A DNA stretch of 64,000 bases from FEB-22 sp003105195 (GTDB taxonomy: Bacteria; Pseudomonadota; Alphaproteobacteria; Rhizobiales; Xanthobacteraceae). Of this stretch, positions 47,594 through 56,572 are shown in pieces (within the stretch, counting starts at the first letter, position 1; each line of letters begins with the position of its first letter). The notes under the pieces are model-generated. The model ran no database searches. It saw only the letters and a list, made by a program, of their open reading frames with translations, and was not told where the DNA came from. A program made the position numbers and the translations under genes. Location: the NCBI GenBank assembly GCA_027493405.1, contig JAOSKV010000007.1, positions 5,927 through 69,926 on the forward strand, written 5' to 3'.

Positions 47594-49981
47594 ATGAATG
47601 CCGTGACGCCGGTGGGCGCCAACGACACGCTGATCGGCAAGCGCATCCCGAAGATGGATGCGCCCGAGAAGGCGAGCGGCAAGACCCGCTACATCCACGA
47701 CATCGACCTGCCCGGCCAGCTTCATGCGAAGATCCTGCGCTCGCGCGAGGTGCATGCGCGGATCGTGGCGATCGACACGAGCGCCGCCGCGGCCCTGCCC
47801 GGCGTGCATGCCGTGATCACGGCGCAAGACGTGCCGTGGCAGCGCCCGATCGGGGTCGCCAAGGATCACCTGCCGCTCAAGCGCGATCGCGTGCGCAGCC
47901 TGCGCGACGAGGTGGCGGCGGTCGCGGCCGACAGCCCGGAGATCGCCGAGGCGGCGCTCGCGCTGATCGAGGTCAGCTACGAGCCCTTGCCGGTCGTCGT
48001 CGATGCCGAGGAGGCGCTGCGGCCCGGAGCGCCGCTGCTGCACGCGGAGGAGCTGGTCTGGACCGGGCCGGACGGCCGCCGCGAAGTCCTGCACAAGCCG
48101 GCTCCCGACAATGTCGCGATGGCGTTCAACTATGCGCAGGGCGACGTCGCCGCGGGCGAGGCGGAGTCGGATGCGGTCATCGAGGACGTCTTCCGGCTGC
48201 ACTACGTGACCCATGCCTGCATGGGCGTCTCCGGCGTGATCGCCGAGTTCGACGCCAACGGGAACCTGCTGCTGCACTCCAACACCCAGGTTCCGTTCCT
48301 GCACAAGCGCGAGTTCGCCGAGCTGCTCGGCATCGATCCCGGGCGCGTGCGCGTCGTCCAGCCGCCGATCGGCGGCGGCTTCGGCTCCAAGCTCGACATC
48401 TATCCGTTCGAGCCGATCGCGATCTTCCTCGCACGGATCACGCGGCGGCCGGTGAAGCTCGTCTTCACGCGCGAGGAGGAGTTCCTCGCCTCGCCCACGC
48501 GCCAGCCGGTGCTGCTCAGGCTGCGTTCCGGCTGCAGGCGCGACGGGACCCTCACGTTCCGCACCGTCGACACCGTCCACGACAACGGCGCCTACACGTC
48601 CTGGGGCGCGACCACGCCGTTCGTGATGATGCAGACCTTCTCCTCGCTCTACCGGGTGCCGCACTGCCGCTACCGGACGCGCGCGGTCTACACCAACAAT
48701 CCCTATGCGGGCTCGTTCCGGGGCTACGGAAACCTGCAGGCGACCTTCGCGGTCGAGGCGCACATGGACGCGCTCGCCGAGATGATCGGCATGGACCCGC
48801 TCGAATTCCGCCTCGCCAACGCGCAGGAGCCCGGCGAGGTCACGCCGCAGGGCATGCATTTCAAGACCTGCGGCCTGAAGGAATGCCTGACGACGGCCGC
48901 GGAACGCAGCGACTACCGGCGCAAGCGCGCCGCCGCGCAGGCGCGCTGGCGCGACGGCGACCCGGTCAAGCGCGGCATCGGCATGGCCTCGATGCTGCAC
49001 GTGGGCGGGGGCGCCAAGATCTATCCCTCCGACGGTTGCGGCACGATCCTGAAGATCGACGACTTCGCGCATGTCACGCTGATCACCGGGGCCTCCGAGA
49101 TCGGCCAGGGCTCGGAGACCGTGCTCGCGCAGCTCGTCTGCGAGGAGCTCGGCCTGCCGCTCTCGGCCGTCACGGTCGTGAACAACGACACCGACATCAC
49201 GCCGTGGGACGTGGGCGTGCACGCCTCGCGCACGACCTTCATCGCCGGCAACTCCGCGATCGGCGCCGCCCGCAAGGCCAGGGCCAAGATCGTCGCGGCG
49301 GCGGCCGCGCGGTTCGAGGTCGCCCCCGAGCGGATCGGCCTGGCGGCGGGCTGCGTCATCGAGAAGGACACCGGCAGGCGAATCGTCGAGATCGGCAGGC
49401 TGATCCGCTCGCTGCACTTCTCCGACAAGGCCGAGCTCGTGATGACGACGCACTATTACGAGCCGCCGAGCCGCCATCAGGACCGGGACTTCAAGGGCGA
49501 CGTCTCGGCCGCCTATGCCTGGGCGACGCAGGTCGCCGAGGTCGAGGTCGACACCGCCACCGGCATCGTGCGCCTGCTCAAGGTGACCGGGGCCCACGAC
49601 GTCGGCCGGGTGCTCAACCGCCTCGGCATCGAAGGGCAGATCGAGGGCGGCATCGTCATGGGGCAGGGCTATGCGCTCACCGAGAACCTGATCGTGGAGA
49701 ACGGGGTCGTCCGCAATCCCAACTTCCGCGACTACAAGCTCGTCACCGCGCCCGAGATCCCCGAGATGGACATCTCCTTCGTCGAGACCATGGACGGGGA
49801 GGGGCCGCAAGGCGCCAAGGGGGTGGGCGAGGCACCGGCGATCTGCATCGCGGCGGCGGTCGCCAACGCGATCTACAACGCGACCGGCGTGCGGATCTAC
49901 GCGCTGCCGTTCACGCCCGAGAACGTGTATCGCGCGCTCGCCGGCCGGGCCGAGCCGCTCGCCTGGAGGGCCGCGTCGTGA
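47594..49981 (+). CDS. Mo hydroxylase molybdopterin-binding subunit (XDH family)
   Basis: 795 aa large subunit binding the molybdenum cofactor. Motifs: RIPKMDAPEKASGKTRYIHDI near the start, PIGGGFGSKLDIYPFEP, NPYAGSFRGYGNLQATFAVE, GASEIGQGSETV and the catalytic Glu in GAKGVGEAP near residue 740. The AGSFRGYGN loop is neither the CSFR of true CO dehydrogenase (form I) nor AYRGAGR (form II); it is closer by eye to aromatic-acyl or 4-hydroxybenzoyl-CoA reductase-like members. It likely hydroxylates an N-heterocycle or reduces/oxidises an aromatic acyl-CoA. Substrate unproven. Confidence 0.9.
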   Translation: MNAVTPVGANDTLIGKRIPKMDAPEKASGKTRYIHDIDLPGQLHAKILRSREVHARIVAIDTSAAAALPGVHAVITAQDVPWQRPIGVAKDHLPLKRDRVRSLRDEVAAVAADSPEIAEAALALIEVSYEPLPVVVDAEEALRPGAPLLHAEELVWTGPDGRREVLHKPAPDNVAMAFNYAQGDVAAGEAESDAVIEDVFRLHYVTHACMGVSGVIAEFDANGNLLLHSNTQVPFLHKREFAELLGIDPGRVRVVQPPIGGGFGSKLDIYPFEPIAIFLARITRRPVKLVFTREEEFLASPTRQPVLLRLRSGCRRDGTLTFRTVDTVHDNGAYTSWGATTPFVMMQTFSSLYRVPHCRYRTRAVYTNNPYAGSFRGYGNLQATFAVEAHMDALAEMIGMDPLEFRLANAQEPGEVTPQGMHFKTCGLKECLTTAAERSDYRRKRAAAQARWRDGDPVKRGIGMASMLHVGGGAKIYPSDGCGTILKIDDFAHVTLITGASEIGQGSETVLAQLVCEELGLPLSAVTVVNNDTDITPWDVGVHASRTTFIAGNSAIGAARKARAKIVAAAAARFEVAPERIGLAAGCVIEKDTGRRIVEIGRLIRSLHFSDKAELVMTTHYYEPPSRHQDRDFKGDVSAAYAWATQVAEVEVDTATGIVRLLKVTGAHDVGRVLNRLGIEGQIEGGIVMGQGYALTENLIVENGVVRNPNFRDYKLVTAPEIPEMDISFVETMDGEGPQGAKGVGEAPAICIAAAVANAIYNATGVRIYALPFTPENVYRALAGRAEPLAWRAAS

Positions 49982-51166
49982 AGCGCCGCACCATCCTCAG
50001 CATGGAGCAGGCGCTGTCGCTGCCGTCGGCGACGCTGCGCTTCGCCCAGCTCGGCTGGCGCGTGATCCGCATCGAGTCGACGCCGTCCGGCAACGGGTTG
50101 CCCGGCGACCCCAACCGCTACATCGGCAGCCGGGTCGCCGACGAGGACCGCCGCAGCTATTTCATCGCGCCCAATGTCGGCAAGGAGGCGATCGCGCTCA
50201 ACCTGAAGGACCCCGCGCGGACAGGAGGTGCTCCGGCGCCTCGTCGCGGCGCTCGACGCCGACGTGTTCTGCTGCAACACGGTGCCCTCGCGCTACCGCT
50301 CGCTCGGCATCGACTATGCGACGCTCTCGGCCGTCAAGCCGGACCTGATCTGGGCCGGGATCTCCGCGATGGGCCCGGAGTACCCGGAGGCGCCCGGTTA
50401 CGACCCGGTGATCCAGGCGATGTGCGGCTACATGGAGGTGACGGGCGATCCGCAGGGGTCGCCGACCGTCATGGGCCTGCCGGTGATCGATCTCAAGGCC
50501 GGCGACGAGGTCTATGCCGGCGTGATGCTCGCGCTGCTCGAGCGCAACGAGACCGGGCGCGGCAAGGCGATCAACGTCTCCATGCTGCAGGCGGCCGCCT
50601 CCTGGCTGATCACGGTGCTGCCGCTGATCGACTTCGGCTGCGACGACAGGGAGATCACGCGCGCCGGCAACGAGCACCGCAAGTTCATCCCCACCAACGT
50701 CTATCCGGCCAAGGACGGGTTCATCTACCTGGCGATCGGCAGCGACGTGCAGTGGAAGCGGCTGACCGAATCCGCGAAGTTCTCGAGTCTCGCCAACGAC
50801 GTGCGCGTCACCAACGAGGGGCGCCATGCGGAGCGCGAGGCGATCCACCGCGACATGGCGGCGGTCACCTCCCGCCACGCGGTCGACGAGCTCCTCGCCG
50901 ACCTGCGCGCCGCGACCATCCCGGCGACGCGCATTCTCGACATCCGCCAGGTGCGCGAGCTGCCGCAGCTCGCGGCCCGCCTGACGCGCACCGCCCTTCC
51001 GGACGGCCGCACGATCCGCATGCAGCCGATGGCGGTCGACGCGCCCGGCGCGATCGACCAGCCGTTCCCGCCGAAATACGGCGCCGACACGCGCCGCGTG
51101 CTGACCGAGGCCGGCTATGCGGCGGGCGAGATCGACGCGCTCGCCGCCGCGGGAGCCGTCGCATGA
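49978..51166 (+). pseudogene. CaiB/BaiF (family III) CoA-transferase, frameshifted
   Basis: Family III CoA-transferase that moves CoA between organic acids. The first frame (VKRRTILSMEQALSLPSATLRF to ALNLKDPA) and the second (QEVLRRLVAALDADVFCCNTVPSRYRSLG to AAAGAVA) join at 50213-50222, where one inserted base (context CCGCGCGGACAGG) explains the shift. The catalytic Asp is probably in GLPVIDLKAGDEVY. Start GTG 49978 overlaps the Mo-subunit stop, and the stop overlaps the V4R gene start (ATGA). Repaired length is about 395 aa, normal. Likely a sequencing error. Confidence 0.85.
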
Positions 51167-51681
51167 ACGCGCCGGCCTCGATCCGCGAGCGGCTGTCCCA
51201 CGCGCCGGACCGCGGCGAGTGGCGCGACGGCGGCGCGCGCTACCTGATGATCCGCCACGACTCGCTGATGGGCCTGTTCCGGCGCCTGCCGGCGCCCGCG
51301 CGCCGCACGGCCCTGGCCGCGTTCGCGGATTCGGTCGCCGAGCATGGCGGCCGTTCGGCCGAGGCCTATCGCATGACGGCGGCGGAAGCCGATGCGCTGC
51401 TGGCGCTGGTGGCCGCGACCGCCGCGGAGCTCGGCTGGGGCCGCTGGCGCTTCGTGCAGGCGCCGGACGAGCTGCGCCTGGAGGTCGCGAACAGCCCGTT
51501 CGCGGCCGGGTTCGGCGCCGCGCGCGAGCCGGTCTGCGCCGCGGTCGCGGGCATGCTGCGCGCCGTCGCCGCGCTGGTGTTGGCAACGCCGGCGGTCGCC
51601 GAGGAGATCTCGTGCGCCGCCGTGGCGGAGGAGACTTGTCGGTTTGTCGCACGCCCCCGGAGGAGCGACGCCAAGCGCTAG
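51163..51681 (+). CDS. V4R-domain protein, probable small hydrophobic-ligand-binding protein
   Basis: 172 aa protein. The C-terminal two-thirds resembles a V4R (4-vinyl reductase-like) domain: RLEVANSPFAAGFGAAREPVCAAVAGML, then ISCAAVAEETCRFVAR with the conserved cysteines at its end. V4R domains bind small hydrophobic molecules and occur in aromatic catabolism regulators (XylR type) and in bacteriochlorophyll synthesis. Here it stands alone without a DNA-binding or enzymatic partner domain. It is coupled to the CoA-transferase (ATGA overlap) and precedes the Liv-type transporter. Function not established. Confidence 0.65.
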   Translation: MNAPASIRERLSHAPDRGEWRDGGARYLMIRHDSLMGLFRRLPAPARRTALAAFADSVAEHGGRSAEAYRMTAAEADALLALVAATAAELGWGRWRFVQAPDELRLEVANSPFAAGFGAAREPVCAAVAGMLRAVAALVLATPAVAEEISCAAVAEETCRFVARPRRSDAKR

Positions 51682-51833
51682 CGCGGGTCACGAGGTTCGT
51701 GGCGGCGCTGCGCCGGGTTAGCCCTCCGTGCGACGGAAGTGGGATCGCGGGTCGCGTCGCGGCCGCGGTCCGGAAGCATGCAGCGGTCGCCTCGCAAGCG
51801 GCGATGCGCTGCCCAACAGGGGGAGTGACGACC

Positions 51834-52970
51834 ATGAGACGTGGCTTTGCACTGGCGTGTGTCCTGTTCGCCTCGCTCGCGGGGAGCGCGGGCGCGCAGG
51901 AGATCTCGGTCGGCGTGACGATGGGGGCCACCGGCCCCGGCGCCTCGCTCGGCATCCACTACAAGAACGCCTTCCAGCTGTTCCCGAAGACGCTGGGCGG
52001 CCAACCCGTGAAATACATCATCCTCGAGGATGCGACCGATCCGGCCAACGCCGCCAAGAACGCTCGCAAGCTGATCGCCGAGGACAAGGTGGACGTGGTC
52101 ATGGGCTCCGTCTCGGTGCCCTCCACCACGCAGGTCGCGCAGATCGCGACCGAGGCCAAGACGCCGATGATCGCGCTGTCGCCGGTCGCCCTGCCGCCCG
52201 ACAAACTCGAATGGGTGTTCGTCGTGCCGCAGCCGGTCGCCCTGATGATGGGCGCGGTCGTCGACCACATGAAGACGAAGGGCGTCAAGACGGTCGGCTA
52301 TGTCGGCTTCTCGGATTCCTGGGGCGACCTCGTGCTCAAGGCGCTCGAGCAGCACGCGGGACCGGCCGGCATCAAGGTCGTGACCAACGAGCGCTACGCC
52401 CGGGCCGACACCAGCGTCACCGGACAGGTGATCAAGGTGCTCGCCGCCAATCCCGACGCGGTCGTGGTCGGCGGATCGGGCACCGGCGGCGCGCTGCCGC
52501 ATATCGGCCTGGTCGAGCGGAACTACAAGAAGCAGATCTACCACAACCACGGAACCGTCAACCGCGAGTACATCAAGGTCGGCGGCAAGGCCGTGGAGGG
52601 CGCGATCGCGCCGACCGGGCCGCTGCTCGTTCCCGAGGACCTGCCCGCCGGCAACCCGATCAAGAAGGTCGCCGCGGATTTCATCGCACGTTACGAAGCC
52701 GCCTTCGGCGCGGGCAGCCGCAACGCCTTCGCGGGCTACAGCTACGACGGCTACCTGCTGCTCGAAGCCGCGGTCCCCGCCGCCCTGAAGAAGGCGAAGC
52801 CCGGCACGCCGGAGTTCCGCGCGGCGCTGCGCGACGCGCTGGAATCCGTGAAGGAGGTGGTCGGCACTCACGGGGTCTACACCATGAGCCCGAAGGACCA
52901 CACCGGTCTCGACAGCCGCGCGCGCGTCCTCGTCCACGTCGACAAGGGCGCCTGGCGACTGCTGCCGTAG
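51834..52970 (+). CDS. Liv-type ABC transporter substrate-binding protein
   Basis: 378 aa periplasmic protein with a signal peptide cleaved near SAGAQ-EIS. Type I binding fold: VGVTMGATGPGASLGIHYKNA, VKYIILEDATDPANAAKNARKL, YVGFSDSWGDLVL and FAGYSYDGYLLLEA. This branch is common beside aromatic-acid degradation genes in Bradyrhizobium-like bacteria. GGGGAG lies 6-10 bases before ATG 51834. It is followed by matching permeases and ATPases. Confidence 0.92.
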   Translation: MRRGFALACVLFASLAGSAGAQEISVGVTMGATGPGASLGIHYKNAFQLFPKTLGGQPVKYIILEDATDPANAAKNARKLIAEDKVDVVMGSVSVPSTTQVAQIATEAKTPMIALSPVALPPDKLEWVFVVPQPVALMMGAVVDHMKTKGVKTVGYVGFSDSWGDLVLKALEQHAGPAGIKVVTNERYARADTSVTGQVIKVLAANPDAVVVGGSGTGGALPHIGLVERNYKKQIYHNHGTVNREYIKVGGKAVEGAIAPTGPLLVPEDLPAGNPIKKVAADFIARYEAAFGAGSRNAFAGYSYDGYLLLEAAVPAALKKAKPGTPEFRAALRDALESVKEVVGTHGVYTMSPKDHTGLDSRARVLVHVDKGAWRLLP

Positions 52971-53029
52971 CCGGATCCGGCCGAAGCGGACGGGAGGGGG
53001 CGGGCCCTCTCCCGCCGCCAGGGGGCAAG

Positions 53030-54073
53030 ATGACCGCCGACATCGCCTTGTGGCTCGCCCAGGACGCCGTCACCAACGGCGCGGTCTACGCCCTGCTCGC
53101 GCTCGCGCTGGTGCTCGTCTACACGGTCACCCGCGTGATCTTCGTGCCGCAGGGCGAGTTCATCACCTTCGCGGCACTCTCCCTGGCGACGCTGCAGGTC
53201 GGCAAGGTGCCGGGGACCGTCTACCTGCTGGTCGCGGCGGGCGCGCTCGTCGCGCTCCTCGACGGGGCGGCGGCGTTGCGGGCCGGCGACCCGCGGCGGC
53301 TCGCGCGGGTGCTCCTCGTCAATCTCGGCCTGCCGCTCGCGGTGGCCGGCGTCGCGGCGCTCGCCGCGGACGAGAACGGCGGGGTGTGGCTGCAGGTCCT
53401 CGTCACGCTCGCGATCGTCACGCCGCTCGGGCCGATCCTCTATCGCCTGGCATTCCAGCCGCTCGCGGCGGCGTCCCCGCTGATCCTGCTCATCGTCGCG
53501 GTGGCGGTTCACTACGTCCTCACCGGCCTCGGCCTCCTGTTCTTCGGCGGGGAGGGGTTGCGCTCGCGCGCCTTCTCGGATGCGTCGTTCCCGCTCGGCG
53601 TGCTCAACGTCACGGCGCAGAGCCTGTGGGTCGTGGCGGCGAGCGCCGGATTGATCATGGCGCTGTGGCTCCTGTCCGAGCGCACCCTCTACGGCAAGGC
53701 GCTGCGCGCCACCGCGGTCAACCGCATCGGCGCGCGCCTGGTCGGCATCTCGGCCGCCTATGCGGGTTCGCTGAGCTTCACGCTGGCCGCGCTGGTCGGC
53801 GCGATCGCGGGCGTGCTGATCTCGCCCATCACCACGATCTACTACGACACCGGCTTCCTGATCAGTCTCAAGGGTTTCGTCGGCGCGATCATCGGCGGCA
53901 TGGTCAGCTATCCGCTCGCCGGCTTCGGCGCGCTTCTCGTCGGCTTCCTCGAATCGTTCTCCTCGTTCTGGTGGAGCGTGTTCAAGGAATCGATCGTCTT
54001 CACGCTGATCATTCCGGTCCTGCTCTGGCGCTCGCTCGCCGTGCGGCACGCGGAAGAGGACGAGGAGGAGTGA
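53030..54073 (+). CDS. Liv-type ABC transporter permease (LivH-like)
   Basis: 347 aa membrane permease with about eight to nine spans. Landmarks: NGAVYALLALALVLVYTVTRVIFVPQGEF near residues 16-44 and YGKALRATAVNRIGARLVGIS (ATPase-contact loop). It ends in an acidic tail (HAEEDEEE). Its stop shares a base with the start of the next gene (TGATG). Confidence 0.92.
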   Translation: MTADIALWLAQDAVTNGAVYALLALALVLVYTVTRVIFVPQGEFITFAALSLATLQVGKVPGTVYLLVAAGALVALLDGAAALRAGDPRRLARVLLVNLGLPLAVAGVAALAADENGGVWLQVLVTLAIVTPLGPILYRLAFQPLAAASPLILLIVAVAVHYVLTGLGLLFFGGEGLRSRAFSDASFPLGVLNVTAQSLWVVAASAGLIMALWLLSERTLYGKALRATAVNRIGARLVGISAAYAGSLSFTLAALVGAIAGVLISPITTIYYDTGFLISLKGFVGAIIGGMVSYPLAGFGALLVGFLESFSSFWWSVFKESIVFTLIIPVLLWRSLAVRHAEEDEEE

Positions 54074-55845
54074 TGTATCGCCGCGCCGTCCTGCCCGCGA
54101 CGCTCGGCCTGCTCGCGCTGGGGCCTTTCCTGCTGTCCGAGTTCTACGTGACCCTGCTGAACTATGTCGGGCTCGCCAGCATCGTCACCCTGGGGCTGGT
54201 GCTGCTGACGGGGCTCGCCGGACTGACCAGCTTCGGACAAGCCGCCTTCGTCGGCATCGGCGCCTATACGACCGCGGTGCTCACCACCGTCTACGGAATG
54301 TCGCCGTGGACTTCGCTCGCCGCCGGGCTCGCCCTGACGGCGATCGTCGCGCTGTTCCTCGGCTTCATCACGCTGCGCCTGTCGGGCCACTATCTGCCGC
54401 TCGGCACCATCGCCTGGGGCATCGCGATCTACTTCGCGTTCGGCAATTTCGAGCTGCTCGGGAAATACAGCGGTATCGCCGAAATCCCCCCGCTCGAGCT
54501 GTTCGGCTGGTCGATCCTCGACGGGCGCGAGGTCTACTACCCGATCTGGCTCACGACGGTCGCGGCCCTCCTGGCCGCGCGCAACCTCCTCGATTCGCGC
54601 ACCGGGCGCGCCATCCGCGCCCTGAAGTCCCGCGCCACCATGGCGGCGAGCCTCGGCGTCGACACCGGCCGGCTGAAGATCGTCGTCTTCCTCTACGCCG
54701 CGCTCCTCGCCGCGCTGTCGGGTTGGCTCTACGCGCATTTCATGCGCTACGTGAATCCCTCGCCGTTCAATGTGAATGCCGGCATCGACTACCTGTTCAT
54801 GGCCGTGATCGGCGGCTCGAGCCAGGTCTGGGGCGCCGTGGTCGGCGCCGGCATCCTCACCTTGCTGAAGGAGTGGCTCAAGGACCTCCTGCCGAAGCTG
54901 CTGGAGCAGAGTGGGAACTACGAGATCGTCGTGTTCGGCCTCCTGATGGTGCTGCTGATGCACCGGACCGGCGACGGCCTGCTTCCCTACCTGACCCGCA
55001 TCCTGCCCAAGGGCGAGCCGCCGCCGCTGCCCGCAGACGCGGTCGCCCTGCCGCGGCGAGCACCGCCCGCCCCGGGCGAGCGCCTCCTCGACGTGCAAGG
55101 GATCAGCAAGCGCTTCGAGGCGCTGGCCGCGGTCTCGGGGCTCAGCTTCGACATGCAGGCGGGCGAGATCCTCGGCCTGATCGGACCGAACGGGGCCGGC
55201 AAGAGCACCGTGTTCAACCTGATCACGGGCGTGCTGCCGGCGGACGAGGGCGAGATCCGCTTCCGTGGCGAGCGCATCGAGCGCCTGCCGGCCCGGCAGG
55301 TCGCCCGGCGCGGCATCGTCCGCACCTTCCAGCACGTCAAGATCCTGTCCGCCATGACGGTGCTCGAGAACGTGGCGCTCGGGGCGCACCTGCGCGGCCG
55401 CGCCGGCTTTCTCGCCTCCTCGCTGCGGCTCGACCGCGCCGAGGAGGCGAGCCTGCTGTGGGAGGCGCGGCGCCAGATCGAGCGCGTCGGCCTCGGCGCG
55501 CGCATGCTCGAGCCCGCCGGAAGCCTCCCGCTCGGCGCGCAGCGGACCGTGGAGATCGCACGCGCGCTCTGCGCCGACCCGATGCTGCTGCTGCTGGACG
55601 AGCCGGCGGCCGGCCTGCGCCACTTCGAGAAGGTCGCGCTCGCCGCGCTGCTGCGCGAGCTGCGCGCGGGCGGCACCAGCATCCTGCTGGTCGAGCACGA
55701 CATGGATTTCGTCATGGGGCTGGTCGACCGCATCGTCGTGATGAACTTCGGCGAGAAGCTCGCGGAAGGCGCCCCGTACCGGGTCCAGCGCGACCCGAGC
55801 GTGATCGAGGCCTATCTCGGAGGCGTCGATGAGCGTGCCGCTTGA
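54073..55845 (+). CDS. Fused ABC transporter permease-ATPase (LivM-LivG)
   Basis: 590 aa fusion. Residues about 1-320 are a LivM-type permease (TGLAGLTSFGQAAFVGIGAYTT; loop IRALKSRATMAASLGVDTGRLK). A proline-rich linker covers about 322-345, and residues about 347-590 are a LivG-type ATPase (Walker A GPNGAGKST, signature-like LPLGAQRTVEIARAL, Walker B LLLLDEPAAGL, H-loop LVEHDMDFV). The frame is uninterrupted. Such fusions occur in aromatic-acid-type Liv transporters, so this is probably real. It overlaps the LivF-like gene by 17 bases. Confidence 0.92.
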   Translation: MYRRAVLPATLGLLALGPFLLSEFYVTLLNYVGLASIVTLGLVLLTGLAGLTSFGQAAFVGIGAYTTAVLTTVYGMSPWTSLAAGLALTAIVALFLGFITLRLSGHYLPLGTIAWGIAIYFAFGNFELLGKYSGIAEIPPLELFGWSILDGREVYYPIWLTTVAALLAARNLLDSRTGRAIRALKSRATMAASLGVDTGRLKIVVFLYAALLAALSGWLYAHFMRYVNPSPFNVNAGIDYLFMAVIGGSSQVWGAVVGAGILTLLKEWLKDLLPKLLEQSGNYEIVVFGLLMVLLMHRTGDGLLPYLTRILPKGEPPPLPADAVALPRRAPPAPGERLLDVQGISKRFEALAAVSGLSFDMQAGEILGLIGPNGAGKSTVFNLITGVLPADEGEIRFRGERIERLPARQVARRGIVRTFQHVKILSAMTVLENVALGAHLRGRAGFLASSLRLDRAEEASLLWEARRQIERVGLGARMLEPAGSLPLGAQRTVEIARALCADPMLLLLDEPAAGLRHFEKVALAALLRELRAGGTSILLVEHDMDFVMGLVDRIVVMNFGEKLAEGAPYRVQRDPSVIEAYLGGVDERAA

Positions 55846-56572
55846 GGTGTGCGGGCTGAAGGTCGCCTACGGCAAGGTCGAGGCCTTGCACGGCGCGAAC
55901 CTGAGCGTGGGCGAGGGGCGGATCGTCACCGTGATCGGCCCGAACGGCGCCGGCAAGACGACGCTGCTCGGCGCCGTGATGGGCCTGCTCCCCTGTGCCG
56001 GCGCGGTGCGCTACGGCGGGCAGGACATCTCGGCCTGCTCCACCGAGGCCAGGGTCGGGCGCGGCCTGTGCCTGGTGCCGGAACGCCGCGAGCTGTTCGG
56101 CAGCCTGCGGGTCGAGGACAACCTCCTGCTCGGCGCCTTCTCGCGCGCGCGTGAGCCGAGGCAGGCGATCCGCGCGGATCTCGAGGCGGTCTATGGCCGC
56201 TTTCCGCGGCTGAAGGAGCGCCGCGCCCAGCTCGCCGGCACGCTCTCGGGCGGCGAGCGGCAGATGCTGGCGCTCGGTCGCGCGCTCATGGCGCGGCCGC
56301 GCCTCCTGATGCTGGACGAGCCGAGCCTCGGGCTGGCGCCGCGCATCGTCGCCGAGATCTTCCGCATCGTCGCGAACCTGAAGCAGGCCGGCGTGTCGAT
56401 CCTGCTGGTCGAACAGAACGCGCGCGCCGCGCTGCAGGTCGCCGACTACGGCTACGTGCTCGAGACCGGCGAGATCGTTCTCGAGGGACCGGCCCGCGAG
56501 CTTGCCGCCAATCCGCGCATCGTCGACACTTATCTCGGCCTCTCGGGCCGAAGCCGTGCCGGCGGGACATGA
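55829..56572 (+). CDS. Liv-type ABC transporter ATP-binding protein (LivF-like)
   Basis: 247 aa ATPase: Walker A GPNGAGKTT, Q-loop region CLVPERRELF, signature LSGGERQMLALGRALMARP, Walker B LLMLDEPSLGLAP and H-loop VEQN. It completes the second Liv-type importer (51834-56572). Its stop overlaps the NnrS start by 4 bases. Confidence 0.93.
   Translation: MSVPLEVCGLKVAYGKVEALHGANLSVGEGRIVTVIGPNGAGKTTLLGAVMGLLPCAGAVRYGGQDISACSTEARVGRGLCLVPERRELFGSLRVEDNLLLGAFSRAREPRQAIRADLEAVYGRFPRLKERRAQLAGTLSGGERQMLALGRALMARPRLLMLDEPSLGLAPRIVAEIFRIVANLKQAGVSILLVEQNARAALQVADYGYVLETGEIVLEGPARELAANPRIVDTYLGLSGRSRAGGT

Noticed and set aside
47594..49981. True carbon monoxide dehydrogenase large subunit
   Set aside because: The active-site loop is AGSFRGYGN, lacking the Cys-containing AYRCSFR motif of form I CO dehydrogenase.
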